Below are positions 38,057-46,771 of a stretch of 64,000 nucleotides of DNA, piece after piece; within the stretch, counting starts at the first letter, position 1, and each line of letters begins with the position of its first letter. The notes below the pieces were generated by a model. It worked only from the letters and a program-made list of their open reading frames with translations. It was not told the origin of the DNA and did no database searches. Origin of the DNA: Polycyclovorans sp964425915 (GTDB taxonomy: Bacteria > Pseudomonadota > Gammaproteobacteria > Nevskiales > Nevskiaceae); NCBI GenBank assembly GCA_964425915.1, contig CAYROO010000009.1, positions 38,047 to 102,046 on the forward strand. The letters run 5' to 3'. The translations under genes were made by a program, and so were the position numbers.

Positions 38057-39502
38057 ATGAACGCTCAAGCCGCTGACCTTCCCTGCTCCCAGGCCGCTAT
38101 CGATCTGGATGCCCTGTTCGCGCGTCAGGCGGCAGCCTTCGAACAGGATCGCAACCCCCCACTCGTGGTGCGTATCGACCGCCTGCGTCGCTTGCGCGCA
38201 GTGGTGGCGGATCACCGGGCGCGAATCATCAAGGCGGTCAATACCGACTTCGGGAGTCGCGCCGAGGAAGAGTCGCGGCTTGCGGAAATCGGCGCGACGC
38301 TGACCACCATCGACTACACCCTGGGCAGGGTGGCGCGCTGGATGCGGCCGCGGCGCCGCGGGACCTCGATCTGGTTCCTGCCGGCGAGCAATGCCATCGT
38401 GCCGCAACCGCTCGGTGTAGTGGGGGTGATGTCACCGTGGAACTATCCGGTCAATCTTGCGCTGGCACCGCTGGCAACCGCGTTGGCGGCCGGCAACCGG
38501 GCCATGGTGAAGATGTCGGAGTTCACGCCGGTCACCACGGCGCTGATCCAGCAGTTGGTGGCGGCGGCCTTCGACGAGACCGAGGTGGCGATCATCGGCG
38601 GTGAGGCCGACGTTGCCACCGCTTTCTCGGCGCTGCCATTCGATCATCTGCTGTTTACCGGGTCGACGGCCGTCGGGCGCCGGGTGATGCAGGCGGCCGC
38701 GCAGAACCTGACGCCGGTCACGCTGGAGCTGGGCGGCAAAAGTCCGGTCATTATCGATCCTGACTATCCAGTGGATGAGGCGGCACACCGGGTGCTCTGG
38801 GGCAAGACCACCAACGCCGGTCAGACCTGCGTGGCGCCGGATTACGTGATGGTGCCGCAGGGTCGCAGTGGCGACTATGTGAAGGCGACGCGCGAGCACT
38901 ACCGCGCGCATTTCCCCGAAGGTGCGCGTGCCGCAAGCTACACCGCCGTCATCAACGCGCGGCAGTACGCACGTCTTCATGGTCTGATCGATGACGCGCG
39001 CCAGCGGGGTGCTGAAGTGATCCAGATGGAGCCGGATTCCGAGGCCTTGCGTGCGGGCCGAAAATTTCCATTGACATTGGTGGTCAACCCGCCCGCGGAT
39101 GCCCGGGTGATGCAGGAGGAGATCTTCGGCCCGGTGTTGCCGGTTCTGGAGTACGACCGCTTCGACAATGCGATATCGCGGATCAATGCGGGCGACAATC
39201 CTCTGGCCATCTATTACTTCGGATACTCGGCGGATCGTCAGCGGCGGGTGCTTCGCGACACGCTGTCGGGAAGTGCCGCCGTCAACGAGGTGGTTGCGCA
39301 GTTCCTGCAGGTGGACCTGCCGTTCGGTGGCGTTGGTGCCAGTGGGTTCGGCCGCTACCATGGCGCTGAGGGGTTCGATACCTTCTCTCATCTCAAACCC
39401 GTATTCACGCAACGCGGGATGGGTCGGTTTACCGGCCTCAAACTGCTGTATCCGCCTTACAGCCGTCTCGCGCACCGGCTGATCGCGATGATGAAGGGAT
39501 GA
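38057..39502 (+). CDS. Coniferyl-aldehyde-type aldehyde dehydrogenase
   Basis: This 481-residue NAD(P)-dependent ALDH has the catalytic Glu in TLELGGKSP and the catalytic Cys in NAGQTCVAPDY. PWNYPVNLALAPL and FTGSTAVGRRVM are conserved. The short ~480-residue form with LFARQAAAFEQDRNPP and a hydrophobic C-terminal tail (LLYPPYSRLAHRL) fits the CalB/fatty aldehyde class, possibly membrane-associated. It should oxidise the aldehyde formed by the upstream isomerase-like protein. It overlaps the CoA ligase (ATGA). Confidence 0.9.
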   Translation: MNAQAADLPCSQAAIDLDALFARQAAAFEQDRNPPLVVRIDRLRRLRAVVADHRARIIKAVNTDFGSRAEEESRLAEIGATLTTIDYTLGRVARWMRPRRRGTSIWFLPASNAIVPQPLGVVGVMSPWNYPVNLALAPLATALAAGNRAMVKMSEFTPVTTALIQQLVAAAFDETEVAIIGGEADVATAFSALPFDHLLFTGSTAVGRRVMQAAAQNLTPVTLELGGKSPVIIDPDYPVDEAAHRVLWGKTTNAGQTCVAPDYVMVPQGRSGDYVKATREHYRAHFPEGARAASYTAVINARQYARLHGLIDDARQRGAEVIQMEPDSEALRAGRKFPLTLVVNPPADARVMQEEIFGPVLPVLEYDRFDNAISRINAGDNPLAIYYFGYSADRQRRVLRDTLSGSAAVNEVVAQFLQVDLPFGGVGASGFGRYHGAEGFDTFSHLKPVFTQRGMGRFTGLKLLYPPYSRLAHRLIAMMKG

Positions 39503-41079
39503 GCACCATGGCGCAGGCGCTGAAGCTCTCCGACGCCTTTGCACACCACGCGCAATGTCGTCCGGACACGCTGTTGGTCGACAGCGAGCGCGGGACAATT
39601 CGCTATGGCGACGCGCTACAGCGGGTGGCTGCGATCATCCATGCGCTGGAGGGGCTGGGTCTCGGGCCTTCGTCGCGCTTCGGCGTGGTCGCGCGCAATC
39701 GCATCGAAACCTTGCTGCTGTTGCTGGCGGCACAACGCGGCGGCGCGGTGATCGTGCCGGTCAATCATCGGTTGTCGCCTTCCGAGATGGCTTGGATATT
39801 GGAGGACAGCGGCTGCGAGGCCTTGGTCGCCGAGCCGATGTTTGCATCCGCACTGGCGCCACTGCTGCCCGACTGCGTTAAGCCCGATGGGCGGATCGTG
39901 ATGGGCGAGGCGATGCCGGGCTGGCGCGAGTTCGATAATTGGATTGATGCAGCACCGCCGCCCGCCGGGACGCTACGCGACGATGCACCGGAGCGCCCCT
40001 ATCTGCAGATGTACACCTCGGGTACAACCGGGCGGCCCAAGGGCGTCGTGCTGAATGGTCGCAATGGTCTGGCGAGTTCACTGGCCGCTCTGATCGGATT
40101 TGATGTTGCCGTGCAACCCGGTGAGCGGGCGTACCAGGGGTTCCCGCTTTTTCATATCGGTGGCGTTTTTGCCAGTCTCTGGCTGATCAGTCGTGGTGCC
40201 ACGATGTTGTTGCGTTGCGACTTCGATCCCCGTGCGGTCAATGCCATGATGTGTGCGGGTGAAGTGGCGCATGCCACCCTGGTGCCGGCGATGATCCAGG
40301 CCTGTGTCGGTGTTGACGGGGCTTTCGGCGATGCCGAGGGGTTCCGCAACATTTTCTATGGGGCCTCGCCCATCAACGCACCGCTGCTGCAGGCTGCGTA
40401 TGCCCGCTATGGCTGCGACTTCTCCCAGGTCTACGGCATGACTGAGACACACAGCACCATCGCCATCCTCACCGCCGCGGATCACCGGCGTGCGCTGCAG
40501 GGTGAGAACACGGCGTTGGTGGCCGCTGCCGGCAGACCGGTATCCGGTACCACGCTGCGGGTGGTCGACCCGGAGGGCCACGATGTGGCTCCTGGAACCG
40601 TCGGTGAGGTCTGTGTTCGTGGCCCCCAGGTGATGGGGGGCTACTGGCGACGCGACGACGCCAACGCAGAGACATTCCATGGCCATTTTCTGCGCACCGG
40701 TGATGCTGGGTACGTGGATGCCGAGGGCTACCTGTACCTGGTGGACCGGTTGAAAGACATCATCGTCAGTGGCGGCGAGAACGTCGCCTCCAAGGAAGTC
40801 GAGGCCGTCCTGATGGCGCACCCCGGGGTTGCTGATGCGGCCGTCATCGGCGTGCCCGACGAGCGTTGGGGTGAAGCGGTCAAGGCAGTGGTGGTGATGC
40901 GTGATGGTGCGGTGACCGACGATGCGCTGATGACGTATTGCCGGACACATCTTGGCGGCTTCAAGGTGCCCAAGTCGATCGACCGTGCCGATGCGCTTCC
41001 GCGGAACGGTGCAGGCAAGGTGCTGAAGACCGTTCTGCGCGAGCCCTACTGGCAAGGCGTGACGCGCCGCGTGTCCTGA
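39499..41079 (+). CDS. Acyl-CoA synthetase (AMP-forming)
   Basis: This 526-residue ANL-superfamily ligase has the phosphate loop YTSGTTGRPKGV, the A5 region YGMTETHS, RTGDAGYVDAEGYLYLVDRLKD and the catalytic lysine near the end (NGAGKVLK). It activates an acid with ATP and CoA; chain length cannot be read reliably. Translational coupling to the aldehyde dehydrogenase suggests it takes that enzyme's product, like AlkK after AlkH or PaaK after StyD. Confidence 0.9.
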   Translation: MSTMAQALKLSDAFAHHAQCRPDTLLVDSERGTIRYGDALQRVAAIIHALEGLGLGPSSRFGVVARNRIETLLLLLAAQRGGAVIVPVNHRLSPSEMAWILEDSGCEALVAEPMFASALAPLLPDCVKPDGRIVMGEAMPGWREFDNWIDAAPPPAGTLRDDAPERPYLQMYTSGTTGRPKGVVLNGRNGLASSLAALIGFDVAVQPGERAYQGFPLFHIGGVFASLWLISRGATMLLRCDFDPRAVNAMMCAGEVAHATLVPAMIQACVGVDGAFGDAEGFRNIFYGASPINAPLLQAAYARYGCDFSQVYGMTETHSTIAILTAADHRRALQGENTALVAAAGRPVSGTTLRVVDPEGHDVAPGTVGEVCVRGPQVMGGYWRRDDANAETFHGHFLRTGDAGYVDAEGYLYLVDRLKDIIVSGGENVASKEVEAVLMAHPGVADAAVIGVPDERWGEAVKAVVVMRDGAVTDDALMTYCRTHLGGFKVPKSIDRADALPRNGAGKVLKTVLREPYWQGVTRRVS

Positions 41080-41140
41080 CGATATGAAAGGCGCGCTACG
41101 GTCCGAGCGCCGGATTCATTGATCCCCTGGGAGTATTGCA

Positions 41141-41575
41141 ATGTCGAATCATCCGTCCGTGCAGCGCAGCATGGCTGTCTGGCATGACATGGTGGCGCGC
41201 CGTGACATGCGTGCGCTACCCAGCCTCTTGCACCCCGAGGCGGTGTTTCGCTCGCCGGCCGCGTACAGCCCCTACCAGGGCGAGGCGGCCTTGGTGTTGA
41301 TCCTCAACACGGTCCTGCTGGAAGTATTCGAAGACTTCACCTATCACCGTGAACTGTGGTCGGACGATGGCCTCAGCGTGGTGCTCGAGTTCAGTGCGAA
41401 AGTGGCGCGGCGTGACCTCAAGGGCATCGACATGATCCGGTTCGATGCGAACGGCAAGATCGTCGATTTTGAAGTGATGGTGCGTCCGGCCAGCGGCTTG
41501 AGAGTTTTGGCGGAAGCCATGGGGACACGGATTGGGGAGCGCCTCGAATCAGTGACAACGACGCAGGTGCTCTAG
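41141..41575 (+). CDS. NTF2/SnoaL-fold protein
   Basis: This 144-residue protein has the cone-shaped NTF2 pattern: a helical start, LLHPEAVFRSPA, then strands ending in DMIRFDANGKIVDFEVMVRP. The fold includes limonene-1,2-epoxide hydrolase and steroid isomerases, but the catalytic residues of those enzymes cannot be recognised. GGGAG precedes the ATG. It follows the CoA ligase by 61 bp and is probably the last gene of this unit. The next 159 bp show no gene. Confidence 0.75.
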   Translation: MSNHPSVQRSMAVWHDMVARRDMRALPSLLHPEAVFRSPAAYSPYQGEAALVLILNTVLLEVFEDFTYHRELWSDDGLSVVLEFSAKVARRDLKGIDMIRFDANGKIVDFEVMVRPASGLRVLAEAMGTRIGERLESVTTTQVL

Positions 41576-41734
41576 CCACTACTCGGCAGTCACGCGCCGC
41601 GCCCAGCGAGGGGTGTGATTCAGTCGATGCTTGATCACGCGAGCCCGACATGAACAGACGTTAATCGAGCTGAAGCGCCGGAGTCATTTGTCCGGGAGGA
41701 TGCTGTTGTTTCATTCTTGACCGTATCGTCTTCG

Positions 41735-42532
41735 ATGAAGCAGCAGCCTTCCTGTATCGGCATGACCGTGTCGGCGTCGCAAGGCGCAGAGCGGCCGTTG
41801 GTGTCAGTGTTGGTTCCGGCGCTTAACGAGGCGGACAACATCGGAATCCTGATAGTCGAAATTCGGTCGGCCTTGGCTGGGCGGTTCCCCTATGAGGTGA
41901 TTCTGGTGGACGACGCCAGCACCGATGGTACCTTTGACAGCGGGCTCAGTACCGCGGCACGCATCGGATGCCCCCTGCAGGTGTTGCGACATGACCGTGT
42001 CGCCGGGCAGAGCACTGCGGTGATGACGGCGGCGCGCCATGCGCGCGGCCGCTATCTGGTCACGATTGATGGTGACGGCCAGAATGATCCGGCAGATATT
42101 CCAGACCTGGTCGACGCGGCGAGGCGGCAGATGTCTGAGGACTTCTGCATCGCCGGACATCGGGTTCAGCGGCAGGATTCCAACTGGAAGCGCCTGCAGT
42201 CACGCATTGCCAATCGCGTCCGGGATGCCTTGCTGCACGATGGCGTACCCGATACCGGCTGCGGTCTGAAGCTGTTGCCGCGGGCGACCTTCCTGGCGCT
42301 GCCCTACTTCGATCACATGCATCGGTTTCTGCCTGCGCTGGTCCGGGCGCGTGGCGGCACGGTGGCGGTGGTCCCGGTGCACCATCGGCCCCGACTGCGC
42401 GGCCAGTCCAAGTATTCTGCGTGGAATCGTGCCTGGGCTGGCATCATCGATCTGTTGGGGGTGATGTGGTTGCAGCGCCGGACCCGGCAGGTGCTGGTGG
42501 AGCGGGCGGCCCTGACGGACCGCGCGCCATGA
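41735..42532 (+). CDS. Polyprenyl-phosphate glycosyltransferase (GT2, DPM1-like)
   Basis: This ~265-residue soluble GT-A enzyme has SVLVPALNEADNI, ILVDDASTDGTF and the DxD-type segment VTIDGDGQNDP of dolichol-phosphate-mannose-synthase-like transferases. It lacks C-terminal membrane helices. It probably loads a sugar on undecaprenyl phosphate for the ArnT-like transferase two genes downstream. ATG 41735, ATG 41762 or TTG 41717 could be the start; all precede the domain. The stop overlaps the next gene (ATGA). Confidence 0.85.
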   Translation: MKQQPSCIGMTVSASQGAERPLVSVLVPALNEADNIGILIVEIRSALAGRFPYEVILVDDASTDGTFDSGLSTAARIGCPLQVLRHDRVAGQSTAVMTAARHARGRYLVTIDGDGQNDPADIPDLVDAARRQMSEDFCIAGHRVQRQDSNWKRLQSRIANRVRDALLHDGVPDTGCGLKLLPRATFLALPYFDHMHRFLPALVRARGGTVAVVPVHHRPRLRGQSKYSAWNRAWAGIIDLLGVMWLQRRTRQVLVERAALTDRAP

Positions 42533-43185
42533 AGCGGCCAATGGTTCGACCGCTGGGTCTGGCATTGATGGCCCTGGCAGCGGCCTACGTCGCCCGGGAT
42601 GGCGGGGTGCTGACGCTGCCGGATCAGGCGGCGGTGGGTACGCTGATGCTGCATGCCGGCCCCTTGTTTTTGCCGGCGCTGATCGCGCTGGCGGCACTCT
42701 TCACAGCGGCGGGCGGACCGCGTCAGGCGGTGGCCGCCCTGTTGGGGTATGTACTGGGACCGCTGACCGGTACCGTGCTGTCCACCGGCGCCGCGCTGGC
42801 CGGGGCGGTACTCGTTTATGGCGTGGCGCGGCGCTATGCCCGCGTGCAGTGGCAACCGCGCGGACCGCGCAGCCGGGCGCTGATGGACGCCATGCGGACG
42901 CGCCCGGTGCTCAGCCTGTTGACCATTCGTCTGTTGCCGGTGGGGAGCAATCTGCTCACCAACTGGGTGGCGGGCGCCGCCGACATTCCGCTGCGCGGCT
43001 TTCTGATCGGCACCGGACTGGGGTATCTGCCGCAGATGCTGATCTTTGCGCTGATCGGTTCTGGCGTTGCGGTTTCAGACGGTGTGCAGCTGTGGCTGGC
43101 ACTGGTCTTGATGGCGCTGGCGGGTGTGCTGGGGAGCTGGCTGATGGGCCGCACCACCGCAGCCGGGCTTGCCGACAATTCGTGA
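42529..43185 (+). CDS. VTT/DedA-superfamily membrane protein (TVP38/TMEM64-like)
   Basis: This 218-residue protein has about five hydrophobic segments. The family core is present: GPLTGTVLSTGAALAGAVLVYG, LLTIRLLPVGSNLLTNWVAG and IPLRGFLIGTGLGYLPQMLIF. VTT proteins are linked to lipid scrambling and undecaprenyl-phosphate recycling. Its place between a polyprenyl-phosphate glycosyltransferase and a PMT-like enzyme suggests lipid-linked sugar or carrier flipping, which is inference. Confidence 0.82.
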   Translation: MKRPMVRPLGLALMALAAAYVARDGGVLTLPDQAAVGTLMLHAGPLFLPALIALAALFTAAGGPRQAVAALLGYVLGPLTGTVLSTGAALAGAVLVYGVARRYARVQWQPRGPRSRALMDAMRTRPVLSLLTIRLLPVGSNLLTNWVAGAADIPLRGFLIGTGLGYLPQMLIFALIGSGVAVSDGVQLWLALVLMALAGVLGSWLMGRTTAAGLADNS

Positions 43186-44888
43186 TGGAGGTGAAGCCAT
43201 CCCTGTGGCGCATGCCCGCCACGCGGCATCTGATCCTGTTGGCCTTGGTGCTGCTCGCGATCGGGATGGGGCAGCGCTCCCCCTGGCCGGCCGACGAGCC
43301 GCGCTTCGCGCAGGTGGCGCGCGAGATGGTGGAGACCGGGCAGTGGCTGATCCCCATGCGCGGCGGCGAACCCTATCCCGACAAGCCGCCGGTGTTCATG
43401 TGGTCGATTGCCGCGGCTTACCAGGCCGTCGGCGACCTGCGCTGGGCGTTTCTGATCCCCAACGCGCTGAGCGGCCTGCTGACGCTGTTGCTGGTGATGG
43501 ATCTGGGCGCTCGCCTATGGTCCCCCAGGGTGGGCCACAAGGCGGCGATGTTGCTGCTGGCGGCCCCCCAGTTTCTGATCCAGGCCAAGAATGCGCAGAT
43601 CGATGCCATGGTCTGCGCCTGGATCACGCTTGGCATGTACGGCCTGATCCGGCATGCGCTGCTGGGCCCCGCCTGGGGCTGGTACGCCCTGTCGTGGATG
43701 GCCATGGGCGCCGGGGTCATTACCAAGGGCGTGGGTTTTCTGCCAGTGCTGGCCTTGTTGCCGCTGGCGGCGCTGGCGCTGCGCGGGCATGCCACCCCGC
43801 GCGCCGCATTCGCCCCGGCGGCGCTTTTGGGGCCAGTGTGGATGGTCGGGGTGATGGCGCTGTGGTTGGTGCCGATGGTATGGGCGGTCCATGACAGCGG
43901 GGATCCGCTGTTGCTGGCCTACCGCGACAACATCCTGTTCAAGCAGACCGCGGAGCGCTATGTCGATCCCTGGATGCATGTAAAGCCCTGGCACTACTTT
44001 CTGACCGCGGTCATTCCACTGCTGTGGTTCCCGCTGCCGCTGTTGCTGTTGGCGCAGGGCGGCCGCCTGTTGCGTGCCCTGCGGCGGGAGCCTGCACTGA
44101 TCGTCCTGGCGAGCTGGATCGTGATGGTGGTGGTGTTCTTCAGTCTCAGCCCCGGTAAGCGCGGGGTGTATGTGTTACCGGCCTTGCCGATGCTGAGCCT
44201 GCTGACGGCGCGGGTGGTGTCGTTCCAGTACGAGCCGACCTGGCTGCGATGGCTGTTTCGTAGCGTGTCGGCGCTGCTGGCTGTAGTGCTGTTGGTGATC
44301 GGTGTCGCCGCCGTGATGGGCCATCCGGCGATCATCAAGGCGCTGCGGCATTACCCCCTGGAGGCAGGTGATCTGAGCGCGCTGGGTCGGGTACTGACCC
44401 TGTTGGGGGTGGCGTGGGGGGCGATCCTGATCGGCCTCTGGCGCTGGGCTTCGGTGCCCCGCTGGCTGGCTGGCCTATCGATAACCTGGTTGCTGCTGGC
44501 AGGGATTGCCTATCCGTTAATGGAGCCGCTGCGCACCCCGGCGCGGGTGATGGCGGCCGCTGCCGCGGCCCTCCCCGCCGGCGCAGAACTCGGCTTGATC
44601 GAAGCCAAGGAGCAGATCCTGCTGTTCTGGTCAGGACGGATCACCCATTTTGGCTACAACACCGACCGGGACGAACAGGCCAAGCGGGCCTGGCAGTGGA
44701 TGGCGGCATCGCCGCAGCGGATCTTGCTGGTGCCCGATGGTCCCGATCTGCCCTGTTTCGACCTGTCGAAGGCGGCAACCTTGGGAACTGCCCACCGCCG
44801 CGACTGGCGTTGGCTGACCCGGGCGCAGATGACGGCCGAGTGTGCGCCGCCGCTGACGATGGCGACGTTCGTGTCCGGCGGCGGCTAG
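43185..44888 (+). CDS. ArnT/PMT-family glycosyltransferase
   Basis: This 567-residue membrane enzyme has about 12 helices and a C-terminal periplasmic domain. The first loop bears the catalytic acidic motif (SPWPADEPRFAQVAREM) and DKPPVFMWS, as in ArnT, which transfers sugars from undecaprenyl phosphate to lipid A. The exact acceptor is unknown. ATG 43185 overlaps the stop of the VTT gene by one base. It converges with the SDR gene (4-base overlap). Confidence 0.88.
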   Translation: MEVKPSLWRMPATRHLILLALVLLAIGMGQRSPWPADEPRFAQVAREMVETGQWLIPMRGGEPYPDKPPVFMWSIAAAYQAVGDLRWAFLIPNALSGLLTLLLVMDLGARLWSPRVGHKAAMLLLAAPQFLIQAKNAQIDAMVCAWITLGMYGLIRHALLGPAWGWYALSWMAMGAGVITKGVGFLPVLALLPLAALALRGHATPRAAFAPAALLGPVWMVGVMALWLVPMVWAVHDSGDPLLLAYRDNILFKQTAERYVDPWMHVKPWHYFLTAVIPLLWFPLPLLLLAQGGRLLRALRREPALIVLASWIVMVVVFFSLSPGKRGVYVLPALPMLSLLTARVVSFQYEPTWLRWLFRSVSALLAVVLLVIGVAAVMGHPAIIKALRHYPLEAGDLSALGRVLTLLGVAWGAILIGLWRWASVPRWLAGLSITWLLLAGIAYPLMEPLRTPARVMAAAAAALPAGAELGLIEAKEQILLFWSGRITHFGYNTDRDEQAKRAWQWMAASPQRILLVPDGPDLPCFDLSKAATLGTAHRRDWRWLTRAQMTAECAPPLTMATFVSGGG

Positions 44889-45646
44889 CGGCCCTCGGTG
44901 CGATGCACCAACCACCACAGCAGGTTCGGGAACCATCGCCGCAGCGCGTAAGACAGGCGGGTCACGGGGCCGGGGAAGGACCAGAAGCGGCCGCGGCGCA
45001 GTTGCCGCTCGATGTCATCGAGCACGGCGTCGGGGGTGATCGGCGGCACCAGGTCCAGCATCTTCGGCCAATGGGTGTCGCGGCCCTGCTGCAACAGCGG
45101 GGTGGCCACGGCCGGCGGACAGACGCAGACGAAGCGCACGCCGCTGCCGCGGTTTTCGTGGTGCAGCACTTCGGTGAAGGCCACCACCGCATGCTTGGAG
45201 GCGTTGTAGGCGCCCATGTAGAGAATCGGCCAGTGACCGGCCATCGAGGCGAAGCTGACGAATTCGCCCCGCTGGCGCGCCAACATGCCCGGCAGCACGG
45301 CGTGGGTCACGTTCACCAGTCCGCCGTAGTTGATGTCCATGATCTTCATCATGGTGTCGCGGCGCTGCTCGGAGAGCAGCCCCAGGGGCATGATGGCGGC
45401 GGCGTTGACCAACCGGTCAATCGGGCCCAGCCTGGCTTCGCAATCCGCGACCGCGGCCTGTACTGCGTCGAAATCGGTGATGTCGGTGATGCACTTCAGC
45501 AGTTCCGGGCGGTCACCGAGTGCGGCCAGGCCCTCGGCGTGGACGTCGAGCGCCGCCACTTTCCAGCCTGAGGCCAGCGCGCGTCGCGCCGCCAGCTGCC
45601 CCATGCCGCTGCCGGCACCGGTAATCAACACCACCTTCTGTGTCAT
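44885..45646 (-). CDS. Short-chain dehydrogenase/reductase
   Basis: This 253-residue Rossmann enzyme has TGAGSGMG (cofactor loop), NAAAIM, the catalytic Ser in SFASMAGH and the YNASK pair. The C-terminus ends in a hydrophobic/basic segment (LRRWFPNLLWWLVHRTEGR) that may touch the membrane. It is the last gene of the tetR-desaturase-rubredoxin-SDR operon. It may process the alcohol, aldehyde or ketone made by the di-iron enzyme; the substrate is unknown. Confidence 0.88.
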   Translation of the reverse strand: MTQKVVLITGAGSGMGQLAARRALASGWKVAALDVHAEGLAALGDRPELLKCITDITDFDAVQAAVADCEARLGPIDRLVNAAAIMPLGLLSEQRRDTMMKIMDINYGGLVNVTHAVLPGMLARQRGEFVSFASMAGHWPILYMGAYNASKHAVVAFTEVLHHENRGSGVRFVCVCPPAVATPLLQQGRDTHWPKMLDLVPPITPDAVLDDIERQLRRGRFWSFPGPVTRLSYALRRWFPNLLWWLVHRTEGR

Positions 45647-45673
45647 GCATCTCTCCAGGTTGCCCGCGAAGAA

Positions 45674-45838
45674 CTATTCTTCGATCAGGTCGTAGTCGTC
45701 CTTGGTGGCGCCACATTCCGGGCACTGCCAGTCGTCGGGAATGTCCTCGAAACGGGTGCCGGGCGCGATCCCGCCGTCGGGGTCGCCGAGGCGTTCGTCA
45801 TAGATGTGTGAGCAGTAACGACACTGGTAGCGGCGCAT
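45674..45838 (-). CDS. Rubredoxin
   Basis: This 54-residue rubredoxin binds iron by CRYC and CPEC pairs, with the GDPDGGIAPGTRFEDIPDDW core. This pattern resembles the AlkG-type rubredoxins that serve membrane di-iron hydroxylases. ATG 45838 is supported by GAGGAG six bases upstream; a longer frame to 45892 runs into the desaturase gene. It lies 10 bases after the desaturase-like gene, its likely electron acceptor. Confidence 0.92.
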   Translation of the reverse strand: MRRYQCRYCSHIYDERLGDPDGGIAPGTRFEDIPDDWQCPECGATKDDYDLIEE

Positions 45839-45848
45839 CTGGGGCTCC

Positions 45849-46748
45849 TCAACGGCTGTCGGCATGCAGCCGGATTTCCGGGTGGATGGCAAAGTTGTGC
45901 TGAATCGCCAGATCCTGCTTCATCAGCGCCGGTTCCAGCAGTTTCCACACCTTGTAGTTGTTGTAGAACGGCGTCATCGGATACAGGTGATGGATGAGGT
46001 GGTAGTTCTGGTACTGCAGTGCCGGGCCCAGCAGCCACTCCCAGCCGAAGCGCACGGTGGTGGCGCGGGTGAAGTTCTCGGCCTGACTGACGTCATGCGG
46101 CACATGCGGCAACCAGAAGAAGCTGAAGCCCAGCATCAGCATCACCAGGCGCGATGGCACGAACCACAGCATGAACAACTCGACGCCGTAGCCCATCAGG
46201 ATCAGCGCCGTAAAGAGGGCGGCCACGCCGGCAAACATCCACAGCGAGCTGCGCAGGTAGGGTTTGGAGATTCGGTCGGCGTGCTTCAGGGCGTGGATGA
46301 AGTAGGCCACATCGATGAACATCCAGCGGAACGGCAAGCTCCACCAGGCCCCTCGGAATACGATATCGGGGTCGCCGTCGCCGCTGGCAAAGCGGTGGTG
46401 CAGGATGTGCGCCCAACGGAACATGCGGGTGTCAACGTAGGGCAGCACCACCATCAGCCCCACTTGGCCGATGGCGTCGTTGAAGCGGGTGTGGGTGCTC
46501 ACCGCCCGGTGCAGCGAGTCGTGGGCCACACTGAAGGCGACATAGCCCACCACCGTGTTGATCACGGTCCCGATCCACAGCGGCACCCAGCCAAGCCCGC
46601 ACACCGCGTAGACGGTGAGGAAGGTGCTGACCAGAATGAGGAACAGGATCACCGTCGGCCAGGCCACCGGTGGCGCGCTGGTCAGGCGTTTGAGTTCCTG
46701 CTTTTGGGCGGGGCTGAGGTGGTCGAGTGCGATCTGGGCGCGGCTCAT
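45849..46748 (-). CDS. Membrane di-iron fatty acid desaturase/hydroxylase-like protein
   Basis: This 299-residue inner-membrane protein has about four hydrophobic helices and three histidine boxes: HDSLH, HILHH and HLIHH. Membrane desaturases, carotene hydroxylases and alkane hydroxylases share this layout. The short length and box spacing suggest the beta-carotene ketolase/hydroxylase or fatty acid desaturase group. The adjacent rubredoxin should deliver electrons. The substrate cannot be deduced. Confidence 0.86.
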   Translation of the reverse strand: MSRAQIALDHLSPAQKQELKRLTSAPPVAWPTVILFLILVSTFLTVYAVCGLGWVPLWIGTVINTVVGYVAFSVAHDSLHRAVSTHTRFNDAIGQVGLMVVLPYVDTRMFRWAHILHHRFASGDGDPDIVFRGAWWSLPFRWMFIDVAYFIHALKHADRISKPYLRSSLWMFAGVAALFTALILMGYGVELFMLWFVPSRLVMLMLGFSFFWLPHVPHDVSQAENFTRATTVRFGWEWLLGPALQYQNYHLIHHLYPMTPFYNNYKVWKLLEPALMKQDLAIQHNFAIHPEIRLHADSR

Positions 46749-46771
46749 GATGGCGGGTCTCCTGGAGCGGA

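Noticed and set aside
37419..41079. Whole region called a styrene degradation operon
   Set aside because: No styAB monooxygenase or phenylacetate-CoA catabolic genes are present, and a StyC active-site position differs, so only a StyC-like pathway is proposed.
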